Positions 7,049 through 13,337 of a stretch of DNA of 13,337 bases are shown here, one piece after another. Position numbers and translations under genes: made by a program. Each line of letters begins with the position of its first letter. Positions within the stretch are counted from its first letter, which is position 1. The notes beneath the pieces are model-generated. The model worked only from the letters and a program-made list of their open reading frames with translations, did not search any database and was not told where the DNA came from. This DNA is from Gemmatimonas sp. UBA2094 (GTDB lineage: Bacteria; Gemmatimonadota; Gemmatimonadetes; Gemmatimonadales; Gemmatimonadaceae): the NCBI GenBank assembly GCA_002331565.1, contig DCZC01000035.1:3621-16957 (forward strand), read 5' to 3'.

Positions 7049-7675
7049 ATGCCGCTCCCCATCTTCCCGCTGGGTGTCGTGCTCTACCCGGGCACGGCGC
7101 TCCCGCTGCATCTGTTCGAGCCGCGCTACCGGCAGATGCTGCAAGACGTACGCGCGGGCGACTCGCGCTTCGGCATTCTCACCGGCATGCCCGGTGTGAG
7201 CGAGCGCGACTTGCCGCGCGGCCGCATGGGATGCGTGGCCGAAGTGACGGACGTGGAGATGATGCCCGACGGCCGCGCGAACATCATCGTGCGGGGGCGC
7301 GAGCGATTCGCGCTCGAGACGTTTGTGGAGAGCGACGCGTTGTATCACGTCGCCTCGGTGGTGGAGGTGCCCGACCTGTCCGGCACCAGCGCCGTGGCGC
7401 TCGCAGTGGCCAGCGACGACGTGGTGCTGCACTTCAAGCAGGTGGTGAAGGCCGTGCAGGCGATCAACGGCGAGAAGGGGGCCACGCCCACGCTCCCCGA
7501 CGATCCGGCACAACTCGCCTGGACGATCGCGTCGATGCTCGACGTCGATCTCGACACGCGCTACAAGCTGCTCGCCGAGCGGGATCCGGGAGCGCGCCTC
7601 GCGACGGTGGATGCCGTGCTGCGGAAGGCGATTCCCGAGCTGGAGTTGCAGGCGGCGCTCCGGAAGCAGAGCTGA
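7049..7675 (+). CDS. Lon N-terminal (substrate-binding) domain protein
   Basis: The protein is 208 residues and consists only of the Lon substrate-binding domain (LAN family); the AAA+ and Ser-Lys protease domains of Lon are absent. The family opening LPIFPLGVVLYPGTALPLHL is at 3-22, followed by FEPRYRQML (23-31), SRFGIL (39-44), GCVAEVTDVEMMPDGRANII (61-80), VRGRERF (81-87), and a helical C-terminal half (120-205). Stand-alone proteins of this type are common in bacteria and are thought to bind proteins or peptides, but their role is unsettled. ATG at 7049 directly follows an in-frame GTG at 7046; I choose ATG because family members begin near the LPIFPL motif. The 11-base gap to the MarR gene implies one transcript. 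It is convergent with the ABC operon. Confidence 0.92.
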   Translation: MPLPIFPLGVVLYPGTALPLHLFEPRYRQMLQDVRAGDSRFGILTGMPGVSERDLPRGRMGCVAEVTDVEMMPDGRANIIVRGRERFALETFVESDALYHVASVVEVPDLSGTSAVALAVASDDVVLHFKQVVKAVQAINGEKGATPTLPDDPAQLAWTIASMLDVDLDTRYKLLAERDPGARLATVDAVLRKAIPELELQAALRKQS

Positions 7676-7689
7676 GCGCTCGACTGCGA

Positions 7690-7818
7690 CGGGAATCACG
7701 CTCGACACTGGCAGTGACTCCCGTACAGCGTCGAGAGTCGTGCGTGCAGGGTCGTGGGTGGGTGTGACACCAACCCACCACCCTCAACCCATGACCCGCG
7801 ACCCTGAACGGGAATCAC
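7690..7818. repeat. Three copies of a CGGGARTCAC 10-mer
   Basis: CGGGAATCAC occurs at 7690-7699 and again at 7809-7818 in the same orientation. GTGACTCCCG at 7714-7723 is the inverse copy with one change (CGGGAGTCAC). The first two copies form a stem with a 14-base loop. The third lies on the far side of the heptad hairpin, so the copies bracket it. TGCGTGC (7741-7747) and GCACGCA (7827-7833) form a further outer pair of inverted arms. None of this is coding: it lies between the converging ends of the Lon-domain gene and the ABC operon. Confidence 0.6.
7748..7804. repeat. Imperfect hairpin with seven-base periodic C-runs (G-quadruplex potential on the minus strand)
   Basis: From 7748 to 7784 the plus strand is an inverted repeat: AGGGT pairs with ACCCT, GTGGGT with ACCCAC, and GGTGT with ACACC around one G, 16 pairs broken by two mismatches. 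CCC begins at 7774, 7781, 7788, 7795 and 7802, exactly seven bases apart. The minus strand therefore carries five GGG runs with four-base loops, the classic pattern able to form a G-quadruplex. The left arm repeats the same heptad (GGGTCGT then GGGT at 7749-7759). No T-run follows, so it is not a standard terminator. Confidence 0.7.
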
Positions 7819-7872
7819 CGTCAGTCGCACGCACCTGCCACGGCGGCTGACCGCTCTCCGCCACGCGCAACC

Positions 7873-8667
7873 TCAGCTCCCGATCCGCCCCATCCGCGGC
7901 TCATGCAACCGGCGCCCGCCGAGATACACCGTAATCGCCACCACCACCGCAGCCGCCACGAGCGCGTACGTCGCGCTCGGCCCCGCGCCGTCGCCGCCAC
8001 CCTGCATGAGCGACTCGGCCACCGCCGTCATCCACTTGCGCACGCTCAGGTATTGAATCGCCTGGAACGTGTCACTCAGCGCACCCTCCCAGAAGAGCAC
8101 GTAGATGAGCCCCACCACCAGCGAGCGTCGCGTGAGCAGCGCCAGCAACGTGAAGAGCGCCGCGTACGTCACACCGCCGTAGAACACGGCCACGCTGTAT
8201 GCGCTCACGATCCCCTCCGGATCGCTCGACCCTACCGCCACGAACCCCGACGCGAACACCGACCCCGCGGCCAGCACTCCGGTAAGCACCGACGCGAAGA
8301 GCAGGCGCGAGAGCACGATCCACCAGCGCGGTGTGGTGGTGGTCACGATGTACAGCAGCGTGCCATCGTCCGTCTCGGCACTGAACGCGCTCGTCCCCAA
8401 CAGCAGCGCGATGAGCGGCGTGGCGAGCCCCGACACGATGGTGTCGAAACGCGCGAGCAGGAAATCCACCGGATCGCCCGACAACGCGCCGCGGCTGGCG
8501 AAGACGAGCGAGAAGAGCACCGGCAGGGCGAGCACCGCCAGTACCCCCGCGATGAGCAACGGCGAACCGGTACGGGCCCACGCGAGCCGCATCAGCACCA
8601 GTGCGGTCCGCAGGTACGACACGCGCCCGTACTCCGGCGCCGCAGAAACAGTCGTGTGGGTCGGCAT
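7873..8667 (-). CDS. ABC-2 type transporter permease (second pair)
   Basis: This 264-residue membrane protein has about six hydrophobic segments (near 35-57, 78-97, 115-146, 156-178, 181-196, 233-250). Between segments two and three, SAETDDGTLLYIVTTTTPRW (96-115) matches the ABC-2 permease pattern of an acidic residue plus DGTL, followed by a short helix leading back to the membrane. Such permeases pair with an ATPase to export lipids, drugs or peptides, or to act on gliding or nucleotide systems; the substrate cannot be read here. Its ATG (8665-8667) overlaps the stop of the adjacent ATPase by one base (TGATG), so the pair are translationally coupled partners. It is the last gene of the five-gene operon. 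The repeat-rich spacer lies beyond its stop. Confidence 0.88.
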   Translation of the reverse strand: MPTHTTVSAAPEYGRVSYLRTALVLMRLAWARTGSPLLIAGVLAVLALPVLFSLVFASRGALSGDPVDFLLARFDTIVSGLATPLIALLLGTSAFSAETDDGTLLYIVTTTTPRWWIVLSRLLFASVLTGVLAAGSVFASGFVAVGSSDPEGIVSAYSVAVFYGGVTYAALFTLLALLTRRSLVVGLIYVLFWEGALSDTFQAIQYLSVRKWMTAVAESLMQGGGDGAGPSATYALVAAAVVVAITVYLGGRRLHEPRMGRIGS

Positions 8668-9602
8668 CAGCGCTGCACCAGATACGCGAACACATGTTCG
8701 AGCGATTCGTCGGTGGGCAATACGTCGTACAGCGTCACCGACGCGTGCTTCGCCGCCTGCACGAGCAGGCGCGAAAAGGCCGTATAGTCCGTTGTGCGCA
8801 CATTGAGCGCATCGGTGCCATCCAATTCCACGCCCATCACGGCCGGCTGCACCACGAGTTGCGACGCCAAGGCGCGCGCATCGCTCGCGCGAATGCGCAC
8901 CGTATGCGGCCGGTCGGTCATCATGCGCCGCAGCGTTCGATGGTCGCCGCTGGCGGCGAGCCGTCCGGCGAGCATCACCAGAATGCGTGACGCCACCCCC
9001 TCGATTTCCTCGAGGATGTGGCTCGACAGCAGTACGGCGGTGCCTTCCTTCGCGCGTGCCTCGAGCAGCTGCATCATGTGCAACCGCTGACGCGGATCGA
9101 GCCCGTTGAACGGCTCGTCGAGCAACACGAGCCGCGGCTGCTGCACCAAGGCCGCGGCCAGCTTGGTGCGCTGGCGCATCCCCTTGGAAAAACCCGCCAC
9201 GGTACGATCGGCCACCGTGTCCATCTCCACCATCTCGAGCGCGGCCTGTGCGGCCGCACGCACGTTGGCGAGCCCCAGCAACGTCGCGCGCGCTTCCACG
9301 AACGCGCGCGCACTCAACATGCCCGGCAATGCCTCGCGCTCGGGCACCAGCGCCACGTGCCGGAAGATGTCGGGGTTGCGCACCGGCGTAGCGCCGAATA
9401 CGCGCACCGTGCCGCCGCTGGGCCCCATGAGCCCCGCCGCCAGCTGCAGCAACGTGGTCTTGCCCGCGCCGTTGGGGCCCAACAGGCCCGTGATCCCCGG
9501 CCCCACGACGGCCGAGACATCGTTCACGGCCACCACGTCGCCGTACCAGTGCGACACGTGGTCGAATACCAGGGGCGTGGCCGACAGATGCGCCGCGGTC
9601 AT
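8667..9602 (-). CDS. ABC transporter ATP-binding protein (second pair)
   Basis: This 311-residue nucleotide-binding subunit has Walker A GPNGAGKTT (42-50), a VPE element in place of the Q-loop glutamine region (86-88), signature FSKGMRQR (138-145), Walker B LVLLDEPFNGLDP (158-170) and H-loop SSH (193-195). The signature deviates from LSGGQ in the way usual for ABC-2 exporters of the CcmA/NatA type. Residues 230-311 form the C-terminal extension of this group. The frame is open further upstream, but that part lies within the permease gene and is Arg/His-rich. ATG at 9600-9602 overlaps the permease stop as ATGA. It is followed by its own permease with a one-base overlap, so it probably powers that partner. 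Confidence 0.95.
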   Translation of the reverse strand: MTAAHLSATPLVFDHVSHWYGDVVAVNDVSAVVGPGITGLLGPNGAGKTTLLQLAAGLMGPSGGTVRVFGATPVRNPDIFRHVALVPEREALPGMLSARAFVEARATLLGLANVRAAAQAALEMVEMDTVADRTVAGFSKGMRQRTKLAAALVQQPRLVLLDEPFNGLDPRQRLHMMQLLEARAKEGTAVLLSSHILEEIEGVASRILVMLAGRLAASGDHRTLRRMMTDRPHTVRIRASDARALASQLVVQPAVMGVELDGTDALNVRTTDYTAFSRLLVQAAKHASVTLYDVLPTDESLEHVFAYLVQR

Positions 9603-10477
9603 ACGCTCACCCGGCGCACTCGCCACACGAGACCCGCGAACGCCGCGCCACCGATCAGTACGAGCTCCGTCACGTGCACCCACACGCTCGGCGGCGGCGT
9701 GAGTTCCATCCAGCGCTTCGTCTCGCCGAACAGCTGCATCGCCGTGGTGCGCAGCGTCTCCATGGGGTCGAGCATCTTCGTGGCCGCTTCCGACATCCCG
9801 GCGAGATCCTGCAGCCCCTGCGACACCACCACGGTGGTGAGGAAGGTGCCGATCACCGCGGCCGTCGCATACGCACGGCGCGACGTGAGGCTCGAAAGGA
9901 ACGCGCTCACGGTGCTCATCACCCACGCCAGCAGCGTGGCGAACAGCAGCACGGGGCCGATCTTGCCGCCCATCTTCGCGAACGTCGCGCCGGGATCCTT
10001 CGCCACGCCGATCTCGCCGAGGTAGAGAATCGCCAGTGGCGCCAGCGCCACGAGGAACATCGCCGTGAACAGCGACAGCAGGCGCGCCACGGCATACTGC
10101 GTGCGGGTCACGTCGCGCGTGAAGATGAGGGGCAGCACGCGGTGCTGCTGATCGCGGCACAACATCTCCGGCGCCTGCGCCGCACTGAAGAGCAGGAACA
10201 GCACCACCTGCGCACCGATCACGTTGGCGTAGGTGATGGGCAACTGCCCCTGCGTGGCGCCGCTGGCCGCCACGCTCGCCAGCGCGGGCAACGAGGTCAC
10301 GATACTCACGCCCACGGGTACGGCTTTTGCCTTGATCGTGCGTCCCAGGCCGAACATCGCGCGGAACCCCTGCCAGAAGAGCGCGCGGAACGCTCCGCGG
10401 GCGCCCTCACGGGCTCCCTCGTACCGGCGATAGCCGAGGTCGTGGATGGTGGAATCGGTCGCATGGGGCGGTGTCAT
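9599..10477 (-). CDS. ABC-2 type transporter permease (first pair)
   Basis: The product is 292 residues with about six membrane segments (near 52-72, 86-102, 130-154, 172-196, 203-220, 268-286). The cytoplasmic N terminus contains IHDLGYRRYEGAREG (11-25), a stretch I associate with a subgroup of ABC-2 permeases. Between segments two and three, MLCRDQQHRVLPLIFTRDVTR (105-125) occupies the place of the ABC-2 coupling region (acidic residue, leucine-rich turn, TR). ATG at 10475-10477 directly abuts the TAA of the upstream ATPase (TAAATG), with GGGAG about eight bases before it as ribosome binding site. Its stop overlaps the start of the second ATPase. It most likely pairs with the upstream ATPase as a homodimer or with the other permease as a heterodimer. 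Confidence 0.9.
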   Translation of the reverse strand: MTPPHATDSTIHDLGYRRYEGAREGARGAFRALFWQGFRAMFGLGRTIKAKAVPVGVSIVTSLPALASVAASGATQGQLPITYANVIGAQVVLFLLFSAAQAPEMLCRDQQHRVLPLIFTRDVTRTQYAVARLLSLFTAMFLVALAPLAILYLGEIGVAKDPGATFAKMGGKIGPVLLFATLLAWVMSTVSAFLSSLTSRRAYATAAVIGTFLTTVVVSQGLQDLAGMSEAATKMLDPMETLRTTAMQLFGETKRWMELTPPPSVWVHVTELVLIGGAAFAGLVWRVRRVSV

Positions 10478-11413
10478 TTACGCCGCTCCCGCGAAGAGGT
10501 CCTGCAGGTGACCGCGACGACGTTCGAGACGCAGCATGCCCGCGTTCGCCGTGAGGGCGGCGTCGCGCACCACGTCGTAGGCCTGCTGGAGTTGCTCGGC
10601 GTTGGTGCTCACCGGCAGTTCCACCAGCACCCGCTGCCGCTCGGGATGCACCGCGAGACCGGCGGCGGCGACTTCCGCCACGAACGTGGCCACGGCCACG
10701 TCGTCGCCGTCGAGCTCCACCACCAGCGTCCCCGTCTCGCTGGTGAGTGAGCCCACAGGGGCGGCCCGCAGCAGTCGGCCCTGTTCGATGAGCACGATGC
10801 GTTCGCAAATGCGCTCCAACTCGCCCAGCAGGTGCGACGACACCAGCACCGAGATGCCGAACTCGCGTCCCGTGCGACTCACCAGCGCGAGCATTTCGTC
10901 GCGCCCGTCGGGATCGAGCCCGTTGGTGGGTTCGTCGAGAATGAGCAACCGCGGGTCGTGCACCAGCGCCTGCGCCAGCTTCACGCGCTGCGCCATGCCG
11001 GTGCTGTAGCCTCCCATGGGGCGATAACGTTCCTCGAACAGCCCCACATGCCGCAGCACCTCGGCCGTGCGCTCGCGCGCGGCGATGGCGGGGAGCCCGC
11101 TGCAGCGCGCCATGAAGCTCACGAATTCGGTGGCGCTCAGGTCGGGCGGAAGGCAATCGTGTTCGGGCATGTAGCCCACGAGTGATCGGATGGCGGCCCG
11201 TTCGCGCACGACATCGTGCCCCATCACGTCCGCTTCCCCGTCGCTGGGGTCCACGAGACCCAACAGGATCTTGACGAACGTGCTCTTGCCGGCGCCGTTG
11301 GCGCCCACGAGCCCGGTGATGCCCGGTTCCACCTGCACCGACAGCGCATCGAGCGCCGTGACGGTACCGTACCGGCGGGACAGCGCGCGGGCGGCAATGA
11401 GGGGGGTGGTCAC
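10478..11413 (-). CDS. ABC transporter ATP-binding protein (first pair), GTG start
   Basis: This 311-residue ATPase is the same length as the second one in the operon and clearly homologous. It has Walker A GANGAGKST (37-45), YMPE in the Q-loop position (81-84), signature YSTGMAQRV (136-144), Walker B LLILDEPTNGLDP (156-168), H-loop SSH (192-194) and a C-terminal extension (215-311) of the ABC-2 exporter type. GTG at 11411-11413 overlaps the TGA of the gamma-glutamyltransferase-like gene as GTGA. No closer ATG gives the expected N terminus (TTPLIAARALSRRYG). The frame is open further back to 12043, but that part is an off-frame reading of the hydrolase gene. The four-base overlap implies that translation is coupled to the hydrolase. 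Confidence 0.95.
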   Translation of the reverse strand: MTTPLIAARALSRRYGTVTALDALSVQVEPGITGLVGANGAGKSTFVKILLGLVDPSDGEADVMGHDVVRERAAIRSLVGYMPEHDCLPPDLSATEFVSFMARCSGLPAIAARERTAEVLRHVGLFEERYRPMGGYSTGMAQRVKLAQALVHDPRLLILDEPTNGLDPDGRDEMLALVSRTGREFGISVLVSSHLLGELERICERIVLIEQGRLLRAAPVGSLTSETGTLVVELDGDDVAVATFVAEVAAAGLAVHPERQRVLVELPVSTNAEQLQQAYDVVRDAALTANAGMLRLERRRGHLQDLFAGAA

Positions 11414-13131
11414 CGCCGCGGGACGCCGACGACGATCAGCTCCGCGATGGCGGCCCCGTCCTTGCGCGGGTCGGAGGCGCCCGAGTTGAGCTTCGTGGTC
11501 TGGTTGCGGCGCACCGCCTGGCCGGCGCCCATGCGCGTGCTCGAGTAATCGCCGCGCATCACGATCTGGTGCCCCATGGCGGCCAGCGAATCGCGGGTGC
11601 TCTTCGCGATGCGCGATTCGAAGTTCACGTCGCACCCGGGAAACGTTTCCTTCGAGAAGCGCGGCGCATCGAGCGCGCCCTGAATGTTCATGCCGAAGTC
11701 CACGATGTTCGCCACGAACTGCGCGTGCGCCTGCGACTGGTTCCAGCCACCCATGATGCCGAAGGCGATCTTCTCGTCGCCCTTCTCCATGAACCCGGGG
11801 ATGATCGTATGCAGGGGACGCTTGCGGCCGGCGATGAGATTTGGGCTGGCCGCGTCGAGTGAAAAGCCGCCACCGCGATTGTGCCACACGAAGCCGGCAT
11901 CGGCCACCGCGAGCCCGGCGCCGAAGCCCACCGTGGAGTAATTGCTCTGGATGAAGGAGATGAGGTTCCCCTCCTTGTCCACCACGCTGAGATACGTCGT
12001 GCCGTTGTCGGTACCTTCCGGTGTGCCCACCGGTACACTGCAATTGGCCGCGGACGCGTTGATCAACTTCGCACGTCCCGCGCCGTAGCTCTTCGATAGC
12101 AGCCCACTCACCGGCACCTTCGCAAAGCGCGGATCGGCGTCGTACCGCTGCATGTCGGCATAGGCGAGCTTCTTCGCCTCGATGAGATGGTGCAACGCCT
12201 GCACCGAGTTGTGCCCCATCGCCTTGAGGTCGAACTGCTCCATCATGTTGAGCATCATGAGTGCGGCGATGCCCTGCCCGTTAGGCGGCAGTTCGTACAC
12301 CGTCCAGCCACGATACGTCGTCGAAATGGGCGTCACCCACTCCACGTCGTATTCGGCGAGGTCGGCGGCGGTCATGGTGCCACCGTGCGTCTTCGAGCTG
12401 GCCAGCAGCTTGGCCGCCACGTTGGCCGTGTAGAACGCCTTCGCGCCCTGCGCGGCAATCTGCCGGTACGTCCACGCCAGCTCGGAATTGCGGAACATGT
12501 CGCCCGCCTGCGGCAGCGTGCCGCCGGGGAGGAACGTCTTTGCCGTCGCGGCATCGGCGCGCAGCACGTCTTCGCTGTCCTTCCAGTACACGCTCACCAC
12601 TTCGCCCACGGGGAACCCGGTTTCGGCGTACTCGATGGACGGTGCCAGAATCTGCCCGAAGCTCATCCGGCCGAACCGGGTGCGCAGCGCCTCCCACCCC
12701 TTCACGGCACCGGGCACCGTCGCCGCGTCGATGCCGCGCTGCGGCATACGCGTGTTCCCCTTGGCGCGCAGATACTCGGCCGTGAGGGCCTTGGGCGCCC
12801 ACCCGGAGGCGTTGAGCCCGTACAGCGTTCCCGTCTTCGCCTCGTAGTAGATGGCGAAGAGGTCACCCCCGATGCCGTCGTTCATGGGGGCGACGAGCCC
12901 CATCATGGCGTTCATGGCAATCGCGGCGTCCACCGCGTTGCCCCCCTGCTCGAGAATACGGGCGCCCACCTGCGAGGCCAGCACGCTCTCGCTCGCCACC
13001 ACGCCGAGGTGCGACTGCACCATGGAACGGGACTGCGAGCGGTCCTGTGCGCCGAGCGAGGTCGACGGCAAAGGCAGCGACAGCAGCATCGCGCAGGCCG
13101 CAACGGCAACGCGCTGAATGCGAACGGACAT
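11410..13131 (-). CDS. ggt: Exported gamma-glutamyltransferase-like Ntn hydrolase (YwrD-type)
   Basis: This 573-residue precursor belongs to the gamma-glutamyltransferase/cephalosporin acylase family, which self-cleaves before a threonine that becomes the nucleophile. Residues 1-28 (basic MSVRIQR, hydrophobic core, GAQ) form a signal peptide, placing the enzyme in the periplasm or outside. The large-subunit signature includes EQGGNAVDAAIAMN (61-74) and NDGIGGDLFAIYYE (84-97). The cleavage site is NG-TTYLSVVD with T378 as nucleophile, followed by GNLISFIQSN and the oxyanion-region GIMGGWNQSQAH (458-469). Classical enzymes have TTH and an Arg near position 110 that holds the glutamyl carboxylate; here these are TTY and LNASGWAP. 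The substrate may therefore not be glutathione. The longest frame starts at 13206, but those residues precede the signal peptide; ATG 13146 is another option. It heads the ABC operon and overlaps the first ATPase. Confidence 0.92.
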   Translation of the reverse strand: MSVRIQRVAVAACAMLLSLPLPSTSLGAQDRSQSRSMVQSHLGVVASESVLASQVGARILEQGGNAVDAAIAMNAMMGLVAPMNDGIGGDLFAIYYEAKTGTLYGLNASGWAPKALTAEYLRAKGNTRMPQRGIDAATVPGAVKGWEALRTRFGRMSFGQILAPSIEYAETGFPVGEVVSVYWKDSEDVLRADAATAKTFLPGGTLPQAGDMFRNSELAWTYRQIAAQGAKAFYTANVAAKLLASSKTHGGTMTAADLAEYDVEWVTPISTTYRGWTVYELPPNGQGIAALMMLNMMEQFDLKAMGHNSVQALHHLIEAKKLAYADMQRYDADPRFAKVPVSGLLSKSYGAGRAKLINASAANCSVPVGTPEGTDNGTTYLSVVDKEGNLISFIQSNYSTVGFGAGLAVADAGFVWHNRGGGFSLDAASPNLIAGRKRPLHTIIPGFMEKGDEKIAFGIMGGWNQSQAHAQFVANIVDFGMNIQGALDAPRFSKETFPGCDVNFESRIAKSTRDSLAAMGHQIVMRGDYSSTRMGAGQAVRRNQTTKLNSGASDPRKDGAAIAELIVVGVPRR

Positions 13132-13204
13132 GGGCAGGCTCGACATGGAAAGTGTGAGGGATTGTCCGACGGAATATGTCACCCGGCCGTCGCATCGTAA
13201 TGGC
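13132..13204. promoter_or_regulatory. Divergent spacer between the hydrolase operon and an exported protein
   Basis: These 73 bases lie between two divergent starts and should contain the promoter of the five-gene operon and that of the rightmost gene. It is slightly more AT-rich than its flanks (for example GGAATATGTC around 13170-13179), but I cannot assign -35/-10 boxes with confidence. It is called from gene arrangement only. Confidence 0.35.
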
Positions 13205-13337
13205 ATGACGCGAATGACACCGCGGTGGCGAGGGCTTGGCGCGATGGGCGCGATGGTGCTGTCGCTGTCGTCGTCGTGGGTGCGCGTCCCGGCCCAGCGT
13301 CCCGCGCCGGCGGCCCCACCGCGTGCCTCGCCGCACG
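13205..13337 (+). CDS. Start of an unidentified exported protein (3' truncated)
   Basis: From ATG at 13205 the frame stays open to the right edge, giving 44 residues. The sequence begins MTRMTPRWRG, a basic n-region. It continues with a hydrophobic stretch LGAMGAMVLSLSSSWV (11-26), then RVPAQ with a plausible signal peptidase site after VPAQ or PAQ. A Pro/Ala-rich linker follows (RPAPAAPPRASPH), as is common at the start of mature secreted or outer-membrane proteins. The gene is too short here to be seen by a simple length cut-off. It is divergent from the hydrolase operon. The family cannot be told, and the ribosome binding site is not obvious. Confidence 0.55.
   Translation, partial: MTRMTPRWRGLGAMGAMVLSLSSSWVRVPAQRPAPAAPPRASPH

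Noticed and set aside
9603..10160. Upstream extension of the second ATPase frame.
   Set aside because: The extension is an off-frame reading of the permease gene; the ATGA overlap and family N terminus fix the start at 9602.
11414..12043. Upstream extension of the first ATPase frame.
   Set aside because: It is an off-frame reading of the hydrolase gene, and the GTG at 11413 gives the expected N terminus.
1..13337. CRISPR arrays, transposases, integrases, toxin-antitoxin or phage-defence genes.
   Set aside because: No spaced direct repeats of suitable length and no proteins with these signatures were seen on either strand.

Overview
The window is high-GC chromosomal DNA, densely packed, with short or absent gaps between genes and few clear Shine-Dalgarno sites. 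Several exported proteins have signal peptides ending in AQ/GQ-type junctions. These traits and the gene content would suit a Gemmatimonadota-like Gram-negative bacterium. That placement is an impression from composition and gene style, not a proven assignment. Nothing in the window looks like a phage, transposase, integron or CRISPR array; it reads as ordinary chromosome with one unusual intergenic repeat element.

Left part (1-4877): the C-terminal end of an acidic protein on the plus strand meets rmuC (minus strand) with no gap; the two stop codons form a TAGCTA palindrome. Reading leftward on the minus strand there is a signal-peptide-bearing outer-membrane protein (about 742 aa, LolA/DUF5686-like front half and beta-barrel back half). 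It is overlapped by a class I SAM methyltransferase that appears to begin at a CTG codon. A DUF1801 protein and rmuC follow.

Middle part (5031-7675): nhaA (Na+/H+ antiporter, all key residues present) is divergent from the outer-membrane gene and convergent with a tRNA-Cys(GCA) gene that has its own intrinsic terminator. Next is a MarR-family regulator with an AT-rich promoter/operator directly before its start codon. A Lon-substrate-binding-domain protein follows 11 bases later, probably in the same transcript.

Right part (7676-13337): a convergent intergenic spacer of about 200 bases holds a nested inverted repeat with C-runs spaced exactly seven bases apart, so that the minus strand could form a G-quadruplex, plus three copies of a 10-mer. 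Beyond it lies a tightly coupled five-gene minus-strand operon. In transcription order this is an exported gamma-glutamyltransferase-like Ntn hydrolase, ABC ATPase, ABC-2 permease, ABC ATPase and ABC-2 permease. All four junctions overlap or abut (GTGA, TAAATG, ATGA, TGATG). A divergent, truncated exported protein starts at the right edge.

No clearly new defence or mobile system is visible. The items most worth checking are the heptad repeat element, the hydrolase/double-ABC operon, the CTG-started methyltransferase, and the hexamer repeat inside the signal peptide of the outer-membrane protein.
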